A DNA stretch of 5,177 nucleotides from an uncultured Planctomycetaceae bacterium (GTDB lineage Bacteria; Planctomycetota; Planctomycetia; Planctomycetales; Planctomycetaceae), in the NCBI GenBank assembly GCA_903898975.1, contig CAIUHT010000957.1:1-5177 (forward strand), in the 5' to 3' direction. Shown one piece after another: positions 1 to 5,177 of the stretch. Within the stretch, counting starts at the first letter, position 1; every line of letters begins with the position of its first letter. The position numbers and the translations under genes are program-made. The notes beneath the pieces were generated by a model. That model worked only from the letters and a program-made list of their open reading frames with translations. It made no database searches and was not told the origin of the DNA.

Positions 1-2592
1 CTTCAGGTCGCGCAGCACGGGGAACAGGTTGGCATGCTGCATGCGCAGGAAGTCGGTCCAGAGGAAGTCGCTGACCCCGAGCAGGCGGGCGAGGGCTTCG
101 AGGACGTCGGACTGTTCCAGCGAGGCCAGCTCGGCCGCCCAGTCGTCGCGGTTCATCAGCTGCGTGAGGAAGTCGCGGAAGTGCAGCAGGGCCGACTCGG
201 GGTTGGGAGATTGCGGCAGCAGGTGGGTGAAGTGCTTGATCAGCACGAGGGTGGCCTGCAGCTCCCAGAGCCGGCGGTGATCGGTGATCTTCTGCCCCTG
301 GGCATCGGTGACGAACAGGGTGTCGTGGATCTGGTTCCCTTCCGAGAGGACACGCACCTGAGAGATATAGACCCCCGAAAGGGCGAGTGCGTTGGTCAGC
401 TCGTACAGGAACCCCATCGTGTCCTGCCCCTGGATGACGAGCTTGGTGTACTCATCGGAGGAGCTGTTGTCGATCTGTACGTCGAGGGGATAGAGCACAC
501 TCGGCTCATGGCGGACCTGGGGACGCAGGCGGGCGGCAACCCGCTTCAGGACCGAGCCGTGCGCCTCTTCCCGCTGCCCGGCCTGCAGCATCCGCAGCAG
601 TTCTCGCAGGTCATTGGTATACGACGCCCAGAGTTCGGGGGTGACCGGTCCCACGGTTGAGCGGACCGTGAAGACATCGACGATCTTGGCCCGATGATCT
701 CCCGTCGCCGTCCGATCACCCGACTCCGGGCGATTCATCGGGCGGCGAAACGCCTGCCGCGACCAGGCGGGGCGGCTCGTGGGGCGCTTTGTCCCCTCCG
801 ACTGTGCGGGCGCGAGGGGGGCGTAGGTGAAGATCTGCCCCTCGACAATGTCGAAGCCATACAGCAGCAGCAGGCCGGCAATCAGCGAGAGTTCGCCCGG
901 GTAGTCATAGCCGACGATGGTGACCCGCCAGTCGTTGTTCTCGGGGAGGGCCTCGACAATCACCGGCTGGGCGGCGGTCACCTGCTCGGCAAGCCGGGCG
1001 TGATGCTCAATATCGGGCTCGCTGAACGCCCTGGAATAGTCGTCTCTCAGGCGGGCGAGGTGACGGTTGAGCTGGGGAAGGGTCTGCTGCTGTTCCTGCT
1101 CGCGGACCTTGTCGCGGTCCCCCAGGTAACGGTTGTAAACCCGGCGGACCGACTCACGGTGTTTCTGGTACTGTGACAGGAAGTGTTCACTGTTGGGAAA
1201 GTCGAGCCGGCGGGCGAGGTATCCCAGCTCGGCCGGGTCGCGGGGGAGCTCGTGCACCTGCTTGTTGTGCATCAATTGCAGGGCATGCTCGACCGAGCGG
1301 AGGAAGACGTAGCCGTCGCTGAGCAGCCGGTATTCGTCGGCATGCAGGAAGCCCAGGTCGGCCAGGCGGACGAGGGCGTCGAGAGTCTGGAAGCTGCGCA
1401 CGGCGGGCTGGCCCCCGCCGTGCACGAGCTGCAGATACTGCACGACGAACTCGATGTCGCGGATGGAGCCCTCGCCCAGCTTGACCTCGCCCCACAGCCG
1501 GCCCTTCTTGCGGAGATCATCCTCGATCTTCGCCTTCATCGTGCGGACCGCTTCGCGGACCTGGTCGGGGGGGGACTGGTAGACGTACTGTGCCGCCCGG
1601 CGCAGGAAGTCATTCCCCAGGGCCAGGTCGCCGGCGATCACGCGGGCCTTCAACAGGGCCTGCTTTTCCCAGAGGCGGGCGTGCTGGGCGAGGTATTGCA
1701 GGTGGCTGTCGACGGCGGAAACAAGTTCTCCCGCCCGGCCCCAGGGCCGCAGCCGCATGTCGACACGGTACATGAAACCAGCGGCCGAGACTCCGGTGAG
1801 GGCCTTGATCAGTTTCTGGCCGATCCGCCAGTGGGTCGAGGAGTTGTTCGCAGCCACGAAGAGCAGGTCGATGTCCGAACTGTAGTTGAGTTCCTCACCG
1901 CCGAGTTTCCCCATCGCAATGACGCAGAAGCCCTCTTCCGAAGGGTCCGAGTCGGAACAGGCGTGGGTGAGGCAGGCCCGGGTGAGGGCATCGGCCAGCA
2001 GTGACAGCTGGGTCGTGACGCGGCGGAGATCGAACAGGCCGAAAAAGTCACACAGTCCAATGCGCAGCAATTCCCAACGCTGGAACCGGCGAAGGGCGTC
2101 GAGTTGCAGTTCGGGATCGGTGATCCCCAGCATCGCCCCCTGGGCTTCAATATAGAGCTGCTGGACGCTCTTGAGGTCGGCCAGCCGCTTCTGCTCCATC
2201 AACCGGTCGAGATAACCGGGGTTGCAGAGGAGAATGTCGGTGAGAAACTGGCTGCCGATGAACAGCCGGATCAGGATCTCAATCCCCCGGGGATTCGCGG
2301 CCAGGGTCTTCCAAAGCGCCTCGCGGTCGGGAACGTTGTGGACGAACCGCTCGAAATTGAGCAGAACGTGATCGGGCTGCGCCGAGTCGGAGAGACAGAC
2401 CAGCAGGGTGGGGACGACCACCTGCAGCAGGTCGGCAGAGGGAGGGGGGGCGAACAGCTGTCGCAGCCGCTCGGCTGCCGTGGACACATCGCGGAACCCC
2501 GCCGAGGCGAGACGTTCTTCAAGTCCAGGAGAGTCGAGGGTTGGGAGAGCAGGATCGCGACTGGGAACCGGCTGAGCGCGCTCGGATGTCAT
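1..2592 (-). CDS. glnE: GlnE-like glutamine synthetase adenylyltransferase with GlnD-like ACT domains, partial (C-terminus beyond left edge)
   Basis: The frame is open for 864 codons from ATG at 2592 to the window edge. Residues about 77-133 form the GlnE-type helical lead-in. The nucleotidyltransferase core follows, with GKLGGEELNYSSDIDLLF at 228-245 (Asp240 and Asp242 as metal ligands) and RVDMRLRPWGRAG at 276-288 (third Asp278). The helical domain at about 340-490 contains KLGEGSIRDIEFVVQ at 371-385. In known GlnE this N-terminal half removes AMP from glutamine synthetase. Two ACT-like domains then follow, at about 555-644 (DYPG at 563-566) and 702-772 (DTMG at 724-727), resembling those of the PII uridylyltransferase GlnD. 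Residues 802-862 resemble the lead-in again, so a second catalytic half probably lies off-window. The start is the first ATG; GTG directly precedes it, and no clear Shine-Dalgarno is seen. The family is certain, but whether the target is glutamine synthetase or PII is not. The protein is expected to be cytoplasmic. Confidence 0.9.
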   Translation of the reverse strand, partial: MTSERAQPVPSRDPALPTLDSPGLEERLASAGFRDVSTAAERLRQLFAPPPSADLLQVVVPTLLVCLSDSAQPDHVLLNFERFVHNVPDREALWKTLAANPRGIEILIRLFIGSQFLTDILLCNPGYLDRLMEQKRLADLKSVQQLYIEAQGAMLGITDPELQLDALRRFQRWELLRIGLCDFFGLFDLRRVTTQLSLLADALTRACLTHACSDSDPSEEGFCVIAMGKLGGEELNYSSDIDLLFVAANNSSTHWRIGQKLIKALTGVSAAGFMYRVDMRLRPWGRAGELVSAVDSHLQYLAQHARLWEKQALLKARVIAGDLALGNDFLRRAAQYVYQSPPDQVREAVRTMKAKIEDDLRKKGRLWGEVKLGEGSIRDIEFVVQYLQLVHGGGQPAVRSFQTLDALVRLADLGFLHADEYRLLSDGYVFLRSVEHALQLMHNKQVHELPRDPAELGYLARRLDFPNSEHFLSQYQKHRESVRRVYNRYLGDRDKVREQEQQQTLPQLNRHLARLRDDYSRAFSEPDIEHHARLAEQVTAAQPVIVEALPENNDWRVTIVGYDYPGELSLIAGLLLLYGFDIVEGQIFTYAPLAPAQSEGTKRPTSRPAWSRQAFRRPMNRPESGDRTATGDHRAKIVDVFTVRSTVGPVTPELWASYTNDLRELLRMLQAGQREEAHGSVLKRVAARLRPQVRHEPSVLYPLDVQIDNSSSDEYTKLVIQGQDTMGFLYELTNALALSGVYISQVRVLSEGNQIHDTLFVTDAQGQKITDHRRLWELQATLVLIKHFTHLLPQSPNPESALLHFRDFLTQLMNRDDWAAELASLEQSDVLEALARLLGVSDFLWTDFLRMQHANLFPVLRDLK

Positions 2593-2603
2593 CACGATGG
2601 GGT

Positions 2604-2620
2604 GCCGGGGCGGGCCCGGC
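2604..2620 (-). other. GC-only hairpin just upstream of the glnE-like start
   Basis: GCCGGG and CCCGGC are perfect 6-bp arms around a 5-nt loop. In the leftward transcript the stem ends 11 nt before the ATG at 2592, in the place a Shine-Dalgarno would occupy. There is no T-run after it, so it is not an intrinsic terminator for gmd. It could influence translation initiation of the glnE-like gene, but in GC-rich DNA a short stem like this may arise by chance. Confidence 0.4.
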
Positions 2621-2671
2621 GCGAAAGTCGTCTGTCGAGAAAGCGTAGAACAGGAAGAGGAACGATGGCCA

Positions 2672-3664
2672 TCAACCGGCCTGGGCCGCCGCCGCCTCCC
2701 GGCGTGCCAGCAACAGGTCCGATTCCACCATCATACGGGCCAGCTCGCGGAGTGACACCTTCGGCTGCCAGCCGAGTTGCCGGCGGGCCTTGCTGGCGTC
2801 CCCCTGCAGCATGTCGACCTCGGCCGGGCGATAGAAGGCGGGGTCGATCACAACGTATTTCTGCCAGTCGAGATCGAGGTGGCCGAAGACCTCGACCAGG
2901 AATTCGCGGACCGAGTGTTTCTCCCCCGTGGCGATGACGTAGTCTTCGGGGGTGGGCTGTTGCAGCATCAGCCACATCGCCTCGACGTAGTCACCGGCGA
3001 AGCCCCAGTCCCGCTCGGCCTCAATGTTCCCCAGCCGGAGTTCCGACTGCAGGCCGAGCTTGATGCGGGTGGCGGCAAGAGTGATCTTGCGGGTGACGAA
3101 CGCTTCTCCCCGGCGGGGCGATTCGTGGTTGAACAGGATGCCACTGCAGGCGAACATCCCGTAGGACTCGCGGTAATTGATGGTTTGCCAGTGGGCGTAA
3201 ACCTTGGCACAGCCATAGGGGCTGCGGGGATGGAATGGGGTGGTTTCGGTTTGGGGCGTCTCGACGATCCGGCCGAACATTTCGCTGGACGAGGCCTGGT
3301 AGAAGCGGACCTGCCGACTGGTGCGGAGTTGATGCTGGCGGATCGCTTCGAGCACACGCAGCGTTCCGAGCCCTGTGACATCGACTGTATGGATGGGAAG
3401 TTCGAATGAGAGCTTGACGTGGCTTTGAGCCCCCAGGTGATAGACTTCGTCGGGCCGGCAGGTATCAAGAATTTCGGGAAGATTCGAACCGTCCGAGAGG
3501 TCACTGCTGTGAAACGTGACCCGGGGATCGACCGGCTGACCGTAGCGCAGATAGGGGGCCAACCCGTGCACCACGTAACCTTTGTCCAGAAGCAGTTCCG
3601 ACAGGTAGGAACCGTCCTGACCATTCACGCCAGTGATGAGGGCGACACGACCGTTGCAACTCAC
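2672..3664 (-). CDS. gmd: GDP-mannose 4,6-dehydratase
   Basis: This complete 330-residue protein converts GDP-D-mannose to GDP-4-keto-6-deoxy-D-mannose. That product is the branch-point precursor of GDP-fucose, GDP-rhamnose and related sugars for surface glycans. It is a cytoplasmic short-chain dehydrogenase/reductase of the extended type. The Rossmann motif TGVNGQDG is at 11-18. The catalytic set by alignment to E. coli Gmd is Ser126 (Thr in E. coli) and Glu128 in SSSEMFG, with Tyr150 and Lys154 in YGCAK. NHESPRRGEAFVTRKI at 179-194 and FYRPAEVDMLQGD at 277-289 are family signatures for sugar-nucleotide binding. The protein is shorter than the roughly 370-residue E. coli enzyme but has all key residues. 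The start is GTG, supported by GGGAG six bases upstream. The next gene on this strand begins 79 bp after the TGA, so cotranscription is possible. No fucose or rhamnose gene is visible nearby. Confidence 0.96.
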   Translation of the reverse strand: MSCNGRVALITGVNGQDGSYLSELLLDKGYVVHGLAPYLRYGQPVDPRVTFHSSDLSDGSNLPEILDTCRPDEVYHLGAQSHVKLSFELPIHTVDVTGLGTLRVLEAIRQHQLRTSRQVRFYQASSSEMFGRIVETPQTETTPFHPRSPYGCAKVYAHWQTINYRESYGMFACSGILFNHESPRRGEAFVTRKITLAATRIKLGLQSELRLGNIEAERDWGFAGDYVEAMWLMLQQPTPEDYVIATGEKHSVREFLVEVFGHLDLDWQKYVVIDPAFYRPAEVDMLQGDASKARRQLGWQPKVSLRELARMMVESDLLLARREAAAAQAG

Positions 3665-3668
3665 AAAA

Positions 3669-3675
3669 CTCTCCC
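3669..3675 (-). promoter_or_regulatory. Ribosome binding site of gmd
   Basis: On the minus strand GGGAGAG is followed by TTTT and then GTG. GGGAG lies six bases from the start codon. This supports the GTG at 3664 as the true start of gmd; there is no in-frame ATG near it. Confidence 0.75.
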
Positions 3676-3700
3676 GGGCAAGGGGTTTGGGCTGAGCGCG

Positions 3701-3729
3701 ACGGTATGCCGTGGAAAACAGCCCGTCAA
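3701..3729 (-). promoter_or_regulatory. Candidate sigma-70 promoter for gmd
   Basis: The minus strand carries TTGACG (3729-3724), a 17-bp spacer and TACCGT (3706-3701). The -35 box matches five of six consensus bases, while the -10 box is weak (T1, A2 and T6 only). The predicted start is near 3694, giving a leader of about 30 nt before the gmd GTG. Position and spacing fit well; the poor -10 suggests a weak or activator-dependent promoter. Confidence 0.45.
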
Positions 3730-3741
3730 GTGAGTTGACGG
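3723..3741. repeat. Inverted repeat containing both divergent -35 boxes
   Basis: CCGTCAA, a 5-bp spacer GTGAG, and TTGACGG form a perfect inverted repeat with 7-bp arms. Each arm contains one TTGACG -35 hexamer, one per strand. The repeat may simply be the by-product of two near-consensus -35 elements, or it may be a dimeric regulator site over both promoters. The sequence cannot separate these. Confidence 0.6.
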
Positions 3742-3762
3742 CCTGCCGACAGTCGATAGAAT
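3735..3762 (+). promoter_or_regulatory. Sigma-70 promoter of tRNA-Asp
   Basis: TTGACG (3735-3740), a 16-bp spacer and TAGAAT (3757-3762) each match five of six consensus bases. Transcription would start around 3768-3770, about 8-10 nt before the mature tRNA 5' end. That is typical of a short tRNA leader trimmed by RNase P. Confidence 0.8.
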
Positions 3763-3777
3763 GGGGCCCTCATACAC

Positions 3778-3852
3778 GGCTCCGTAGCTCAGTCGGTTTA
3801 GAGCGCTGGCCTGTCACGCCAGAGGTCGCGGGTTCAAGTCCCGTCGGAGTCG
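3778..3852 (+). tRNA. tRNA-Asp (anticodon GTC)
   Basis: A full 75-nt cloverleaf can be folded by eye. The acceptor stem GGCTCCG pairs with CGGAGTC (one G-U). The D-stem is GCTC/GAGC with a loop containing GG. The anticodon stem is CTGGC/GCCAG with loop CTGTCAC, placing GTC at 3813-3815. The variable loop is AGGTC, and the T-arm is GCGGG-TTCAAGT-CCCGT. The discriminator base is G, as expected for tRNA-Asp. The 3' CCA is not encoded (the next bases are CTG), so it must be added by tRNA nucleotidyltransferase. The gene stands alone between its own promoter and terminator. Confidence 0.98.
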
Positions 3853-3861
3853 CTGTTCATT

Positions 3862-3903
3862 CACCCCACCTGTGGTGCTGCCATCGGTGGGGTGTTTTTT
3901 TTT
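3862..3903 (+). terminator. Intrinsic terminator of tRNA-Asp
   Basis: CACCCCACC (3862-3870) and GGTGGGGTG (3886-3894) form a perfect 9-bp stem with a 15-nt loop. The loop can form a small inner TGG/CCA pairing. Nine T residues follow immediately (3895-3903). It begins 9 nt after the tRNA 3' end. The T-run is on one side only, so it terminates rightward transcription and shields the downstream ligase gene from tRNA read-through. Confidence 0.93.
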
Positions 3904-3946
3904 GATATTCCTCCGTGGTTTGGTCTTGGCAACTTTTTTGACGGTG

Positions 3947-3966
3947 GTCCGTTTGGGGAAGCGGAC
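3947..3966 (+). other. Small stem-loop with GGGG loop
   Basis: GTCCGTTT pairs with AAGCGGAC (one wobble, T3952 with G3961) around a GGGG loop, giving an 8-bp stem. It lies 44 bp after the tRNA terminator and has no T-tract, so it is not an intrinsic terminator. Its role is unknown; it is reported as visible structure only. Confidence 0.4.
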
Positions 3967-4153
3967 AGAGTCGAGAGATTCTCCTCGTGACAGACCCTCG
4001 GTGTGCGATTGAACTGTTCGAAGTCTGGACCGTTCCAGTCTCCCCCGGTCCGAACATGTTTCGGTTCCCATCTCCCATCGGGTTCCGTTCCCCTCCCCAG
4101 AACCGCTCAGCCGGCTTCCGGGAGGCTGGCGTTCGCGATGCCCCAACCGGGAT

Positions 4154-4182
4154 TTCCAATTGTCGCCGCCCGGAGTTTTAAT
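4154..4182 (+). promoter_or_regulatory. Candidate promoter of the SWIM-ligase gene
   Basis: TTCCAA (4154-4159), a 17-bp spacer and TTTAAT (4177-4182) form a possible sigma-70 promoter. The -10 matches five of six bases and the -35 only three. It would start transcription near 4189 and leave a leader of about 50 nt. One AATTGTC copy overlaps the -35 end and the other overlaps the -10. Because the -35 is poor, this is tentative. Confidence 0.35.
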
Positions 4183-4223
4183 TGTCTCTGGATGCGCATG
4201 GTTCCACGGTTGGCTCATTCCGC

Positions 4224-4231
4224 GAGGGGAG
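4224..4231 (+). promoter_or_regulatory. Ribosome binding site of the SWIM-ligase gene
   Basis: GAGGGGAG ends six bases before the ATG at 4238. It contains both GAGG and GGAG cores, complementary to the 16S rRNA 3' end. This fixes the start at 4238 rather than at the later in-frame ATG at 4271. Confidence 0.75.
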
Positions 4232-4237
4232 CGGCAG

Positions 4238-5177
4238 ATGGCAGATCTGGTCGATGGTGAAAGCGTCGAGATGTCGGGTTCGGGAGCGAGACCCTATGTA
4301 TTGAAGAATACCGGAGGGGTCTATTCCTGCTCGTGCCCCGCGTGGCGGAACCAGTCGGTCGCCATTGAACGCCGGACCTGCAAGCACCTCAAGAAACTGC
4401 GGGGTGAAGCAGCCGAACTCGCCCGGGTGGGGGCGCCCGAGCGCCCCGTTGCGGCACCCCGGACCGATGAGGCGGCGGGAGAAGACGGGGCGTCGGAAAA
4501 GTCGCTCCCCCTGCTGCTCGCGGAACGCTGGACCGGTGAGTCGGATATCACCGGCTGGTGGATGAGTGAAAAGCTCGATGGCGTACGGGCGTACTGGAAT
4601 GGGCAGACCTTCGTGTCACGACTGGGGAATGAGTTTCTCGCACCCGAGTGGTTTACCGCCGGTCTCCCTGACGTTCCCCTCGATGGCGAACTCTGGCTCG
4701 ACCGCCGCCGGTTCCAGCGCGCGGTCAGCATCGTCCGCCGTCGCGATCGCAGCGAGCATTGGCGCGAATTGAAGTATGTCGTGTTCGATCTGCCGGCCCT
4801 TCCCGATCCGTTCGAAGACCGGCAACAGCAACTGGCGGCACTGCTCGCCCGGAATGTCTCGGAATTCACCCGGGTCCATCACCAGGAGCGTTGCCGGAGT
4901 GTCGATCATCTGCGCGACGAGTTGTCGCGGGTGGAGCAGTTGGGAGGAGAGGGGTTGATGTTGCGGCAACCAGGCTCGCTGTATGTGCCCGGTCGGTCGA
5001 CAACGCTCCTCAAGGTGAAGCAGTTTCTCGACGGAGAGGCCCGGGTGATCGAGCATGTGCCGGGGGCGGGGCGACACAAGGGGCGACTCGGGGCCCTGGT
5101 GTGTGAATTGGCCGATGGCCGACGATTCTCGATTGGCACCGGGTTCTCGGATGCCGAACGGATGGCTCCTCCCGGTC
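4238..5177 (+). CDS. ATP-dependent DNA ligase with N-terminal SWIM zinc finger, partial (C-terminus beyond right edge)
   Basis: The 313 visible residues join two modules. Residues about 18-55 hold a SWIM-type zinc finger, CxC at 31-33 and CxH at 48-50, inside an aromatic/basic context typical of DNA-binding SWIM domains. A flexible Ala/Pro/Glu-rich linker (about 57-88) leads to the adenylation domain. There EKLDGVR at 111-117 has the AMP-accepting Lys112, followed by SRLG at 127-130, DGE at 149-151, VVFDLP at 181-186, GGEGLMLR at 236-243 and LKVK at 258-261. The OB-fold follows, with GRHKGRLG at 278-285 and GTGFSD at 300-305; the end is missing. The enzyme would seal nicks in DNA using ATP. 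The catalytic part resembles the minimal ligases typified by the Haemophilus/LigE type, but there is no signal peptide, so it should act in the cytoplasm. Its biological job is not shown here; repair is the natural guess. It forms its own unit after the tRNA terminator. Confidence 0.93.
   Translation, partial: MADLVDGESVEMSGSGARPYVLKNTGGVYSCSCPAWRNQSVAIERRTCKHLKKLRGEAAELARVGAPERPVAAPRTDEAAGEDGASEKSLPLLLAERWTGESDITGWWMSEKLDGVRAYWNGQTFVSRLGNEFLAPEWFTAGLPDVPLDGELWLDRRRFQRAVSIVRRRDRSEHWRELKYVVFDLPALPDPFEDRQQQLAALLARNVSEFTRVHHQERCRSVDHLRDELSRVEQLGGEGLMLRQPGSLYVPGRSTTLLKVKQFLDGEARVIEHVPGAGRHKGRLGALVCELADGRRFSIGTGFSDAERMAPPG

Larger units (their letters stand above)
3904..4237. other. Intergenic region between tRNA terminator and ligase gene
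   Basis: I find no convincing gene in these 334 bp. Frames here on either strand have no recognisable domain, and the longest minus-strand frame is continued from antisense tRNA sequence. What can be seen is an 8-bp stem with a GGGG loop at 3947-3966, a CCGAA/TTCGG inverted repeat around an AACATGTT palindrome at 4050-4064, and two copies of AATTGTC at 4158 and 4180, 22 bp apart. Near the right end are a candidate promoter and a good ribosome binding site for the ligase. The middle part is pyrimidine-rich on the plus strand. Confidence 0.7.

Noticed and set aside
34..2937. Series of long plus-strand reading frames (34-660, 694-1176, 1183-2004, 2104-2937)
   Set aside because: All lie exactly antisense and in codon register to the glnE-like gene, the last running on into gmd. 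High GC suppresses stop codons there. Their translations show no recognisable domain, whereas the minus strand shows GlnE and Gmd motifs.
2592..2975. 127-codon minus-strand reading frame overlapping the end of gmd
   Set aside because: It lies in a different frame within gmd and its downstream gap, is Arg/Pro/Gly-rich without a domain, and is explained as an off-frame shadow.
3711..3905. 64-codon plus-strand reading frame containing SSVGLERWPVTPEVAG
   Set aside because: This is the sense translation of the tRNA itself, a well-known artefact, and it runs through the terminator hairpin.
3938..3943. TTGACG as a -35 box for the ligase gene
   Set aside because: No acceptable -10 hexamer lies 16-18 bp downstream (the region reads AAGCGGACAG), and it sits nearly 300 bp from the start codon.
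4011..4064. LexA (SOS) operator
   Set aside because: The half-sites do not have the required N4 spacing and the planctomycete operator is not known to me well enough to claim a match; kept only as a weak observation.
3814..4218. 134-codon minus-strand reading frame ending in RRDLNPRPLA
   Set aside because: Its C-terminal end is antisense to the tRNA-Asp gene; this peptide is a familiar false translation of tRNA sequence. It also crosses the terminator and has low-complexity, domain-free sequence.
4321..5077. Minus-strand reading frames of 182 and 153 codons
   Set aside because: Both are antisense to the ligase gene, whose motifs are complete and collinear on the plus strand. The translations show no family features.
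1..5177. CRISPR array, insertion sequence or prophage
   Set aside because: No regularly spaced repeats, transposase or integrase motifs, or terminal inverted repeats were seen on either strand.

Overview
The window is GC-rich with dense coding on both strands. It holds two leftward protein genes, one complete tRNA transcription unit and one rightward protein gene. The coding style and protein mix suggest a planctomycete: a GlnE-type adenylyltransferase carrying GlnD-like ACT domains, a SWIM-finger DNA ligase, and poor Shine-Dalgarno use at one start. This assignment is an inference from family resemblance; no rRNA or other marker is present to prove it.

Layout. Positions 1-2592 (minus strand, running off the left edge) encode the first 864 residues of a GlnE-like enzyme of nitrogen regulation. 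It has a nucleotidyltransferase core, a helical domain, two ACT domains and the beginning of what looks like a second GlnE half. Upstream on the same strand, after a 79-bp gap, is a complete GDP-mannose 4,6-dehydratase gene (gmd, 2672-3664) starting with GTG. Positions 3665-3777 form a divergent control region with two outward-facing promoters. Their -35 boxes lie in one inverted repeat. The rightward promoter drives tRNA-Asp(GTC) at 3778-3852, which is followed at once by a strong intrinsic terminator. Positions 3904-4237 have no convincing gene but contain small hairpins, a palindromic motif and a candidate promoter. A rightward ATP-dependent DNA ligase with an N-terminal SWIM zinc finger starts at 4238 and runs off the right edge.

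How the genes relate. gmd and the glnE-like gene may be cotranscribed, but their functions (GDP-sugar synthesis and control of glutamine synthetase) share no obvious pathway, so the pairing may be incidental. The ligase appears to be an independent unit insulated from the tRNA by the terminator. I see no mobile element, CRISPR array or rRNA. The two most notable items are protein architectures: the GlnE/GlnD-ACT hybrid and the SWIM-ligase fusion.
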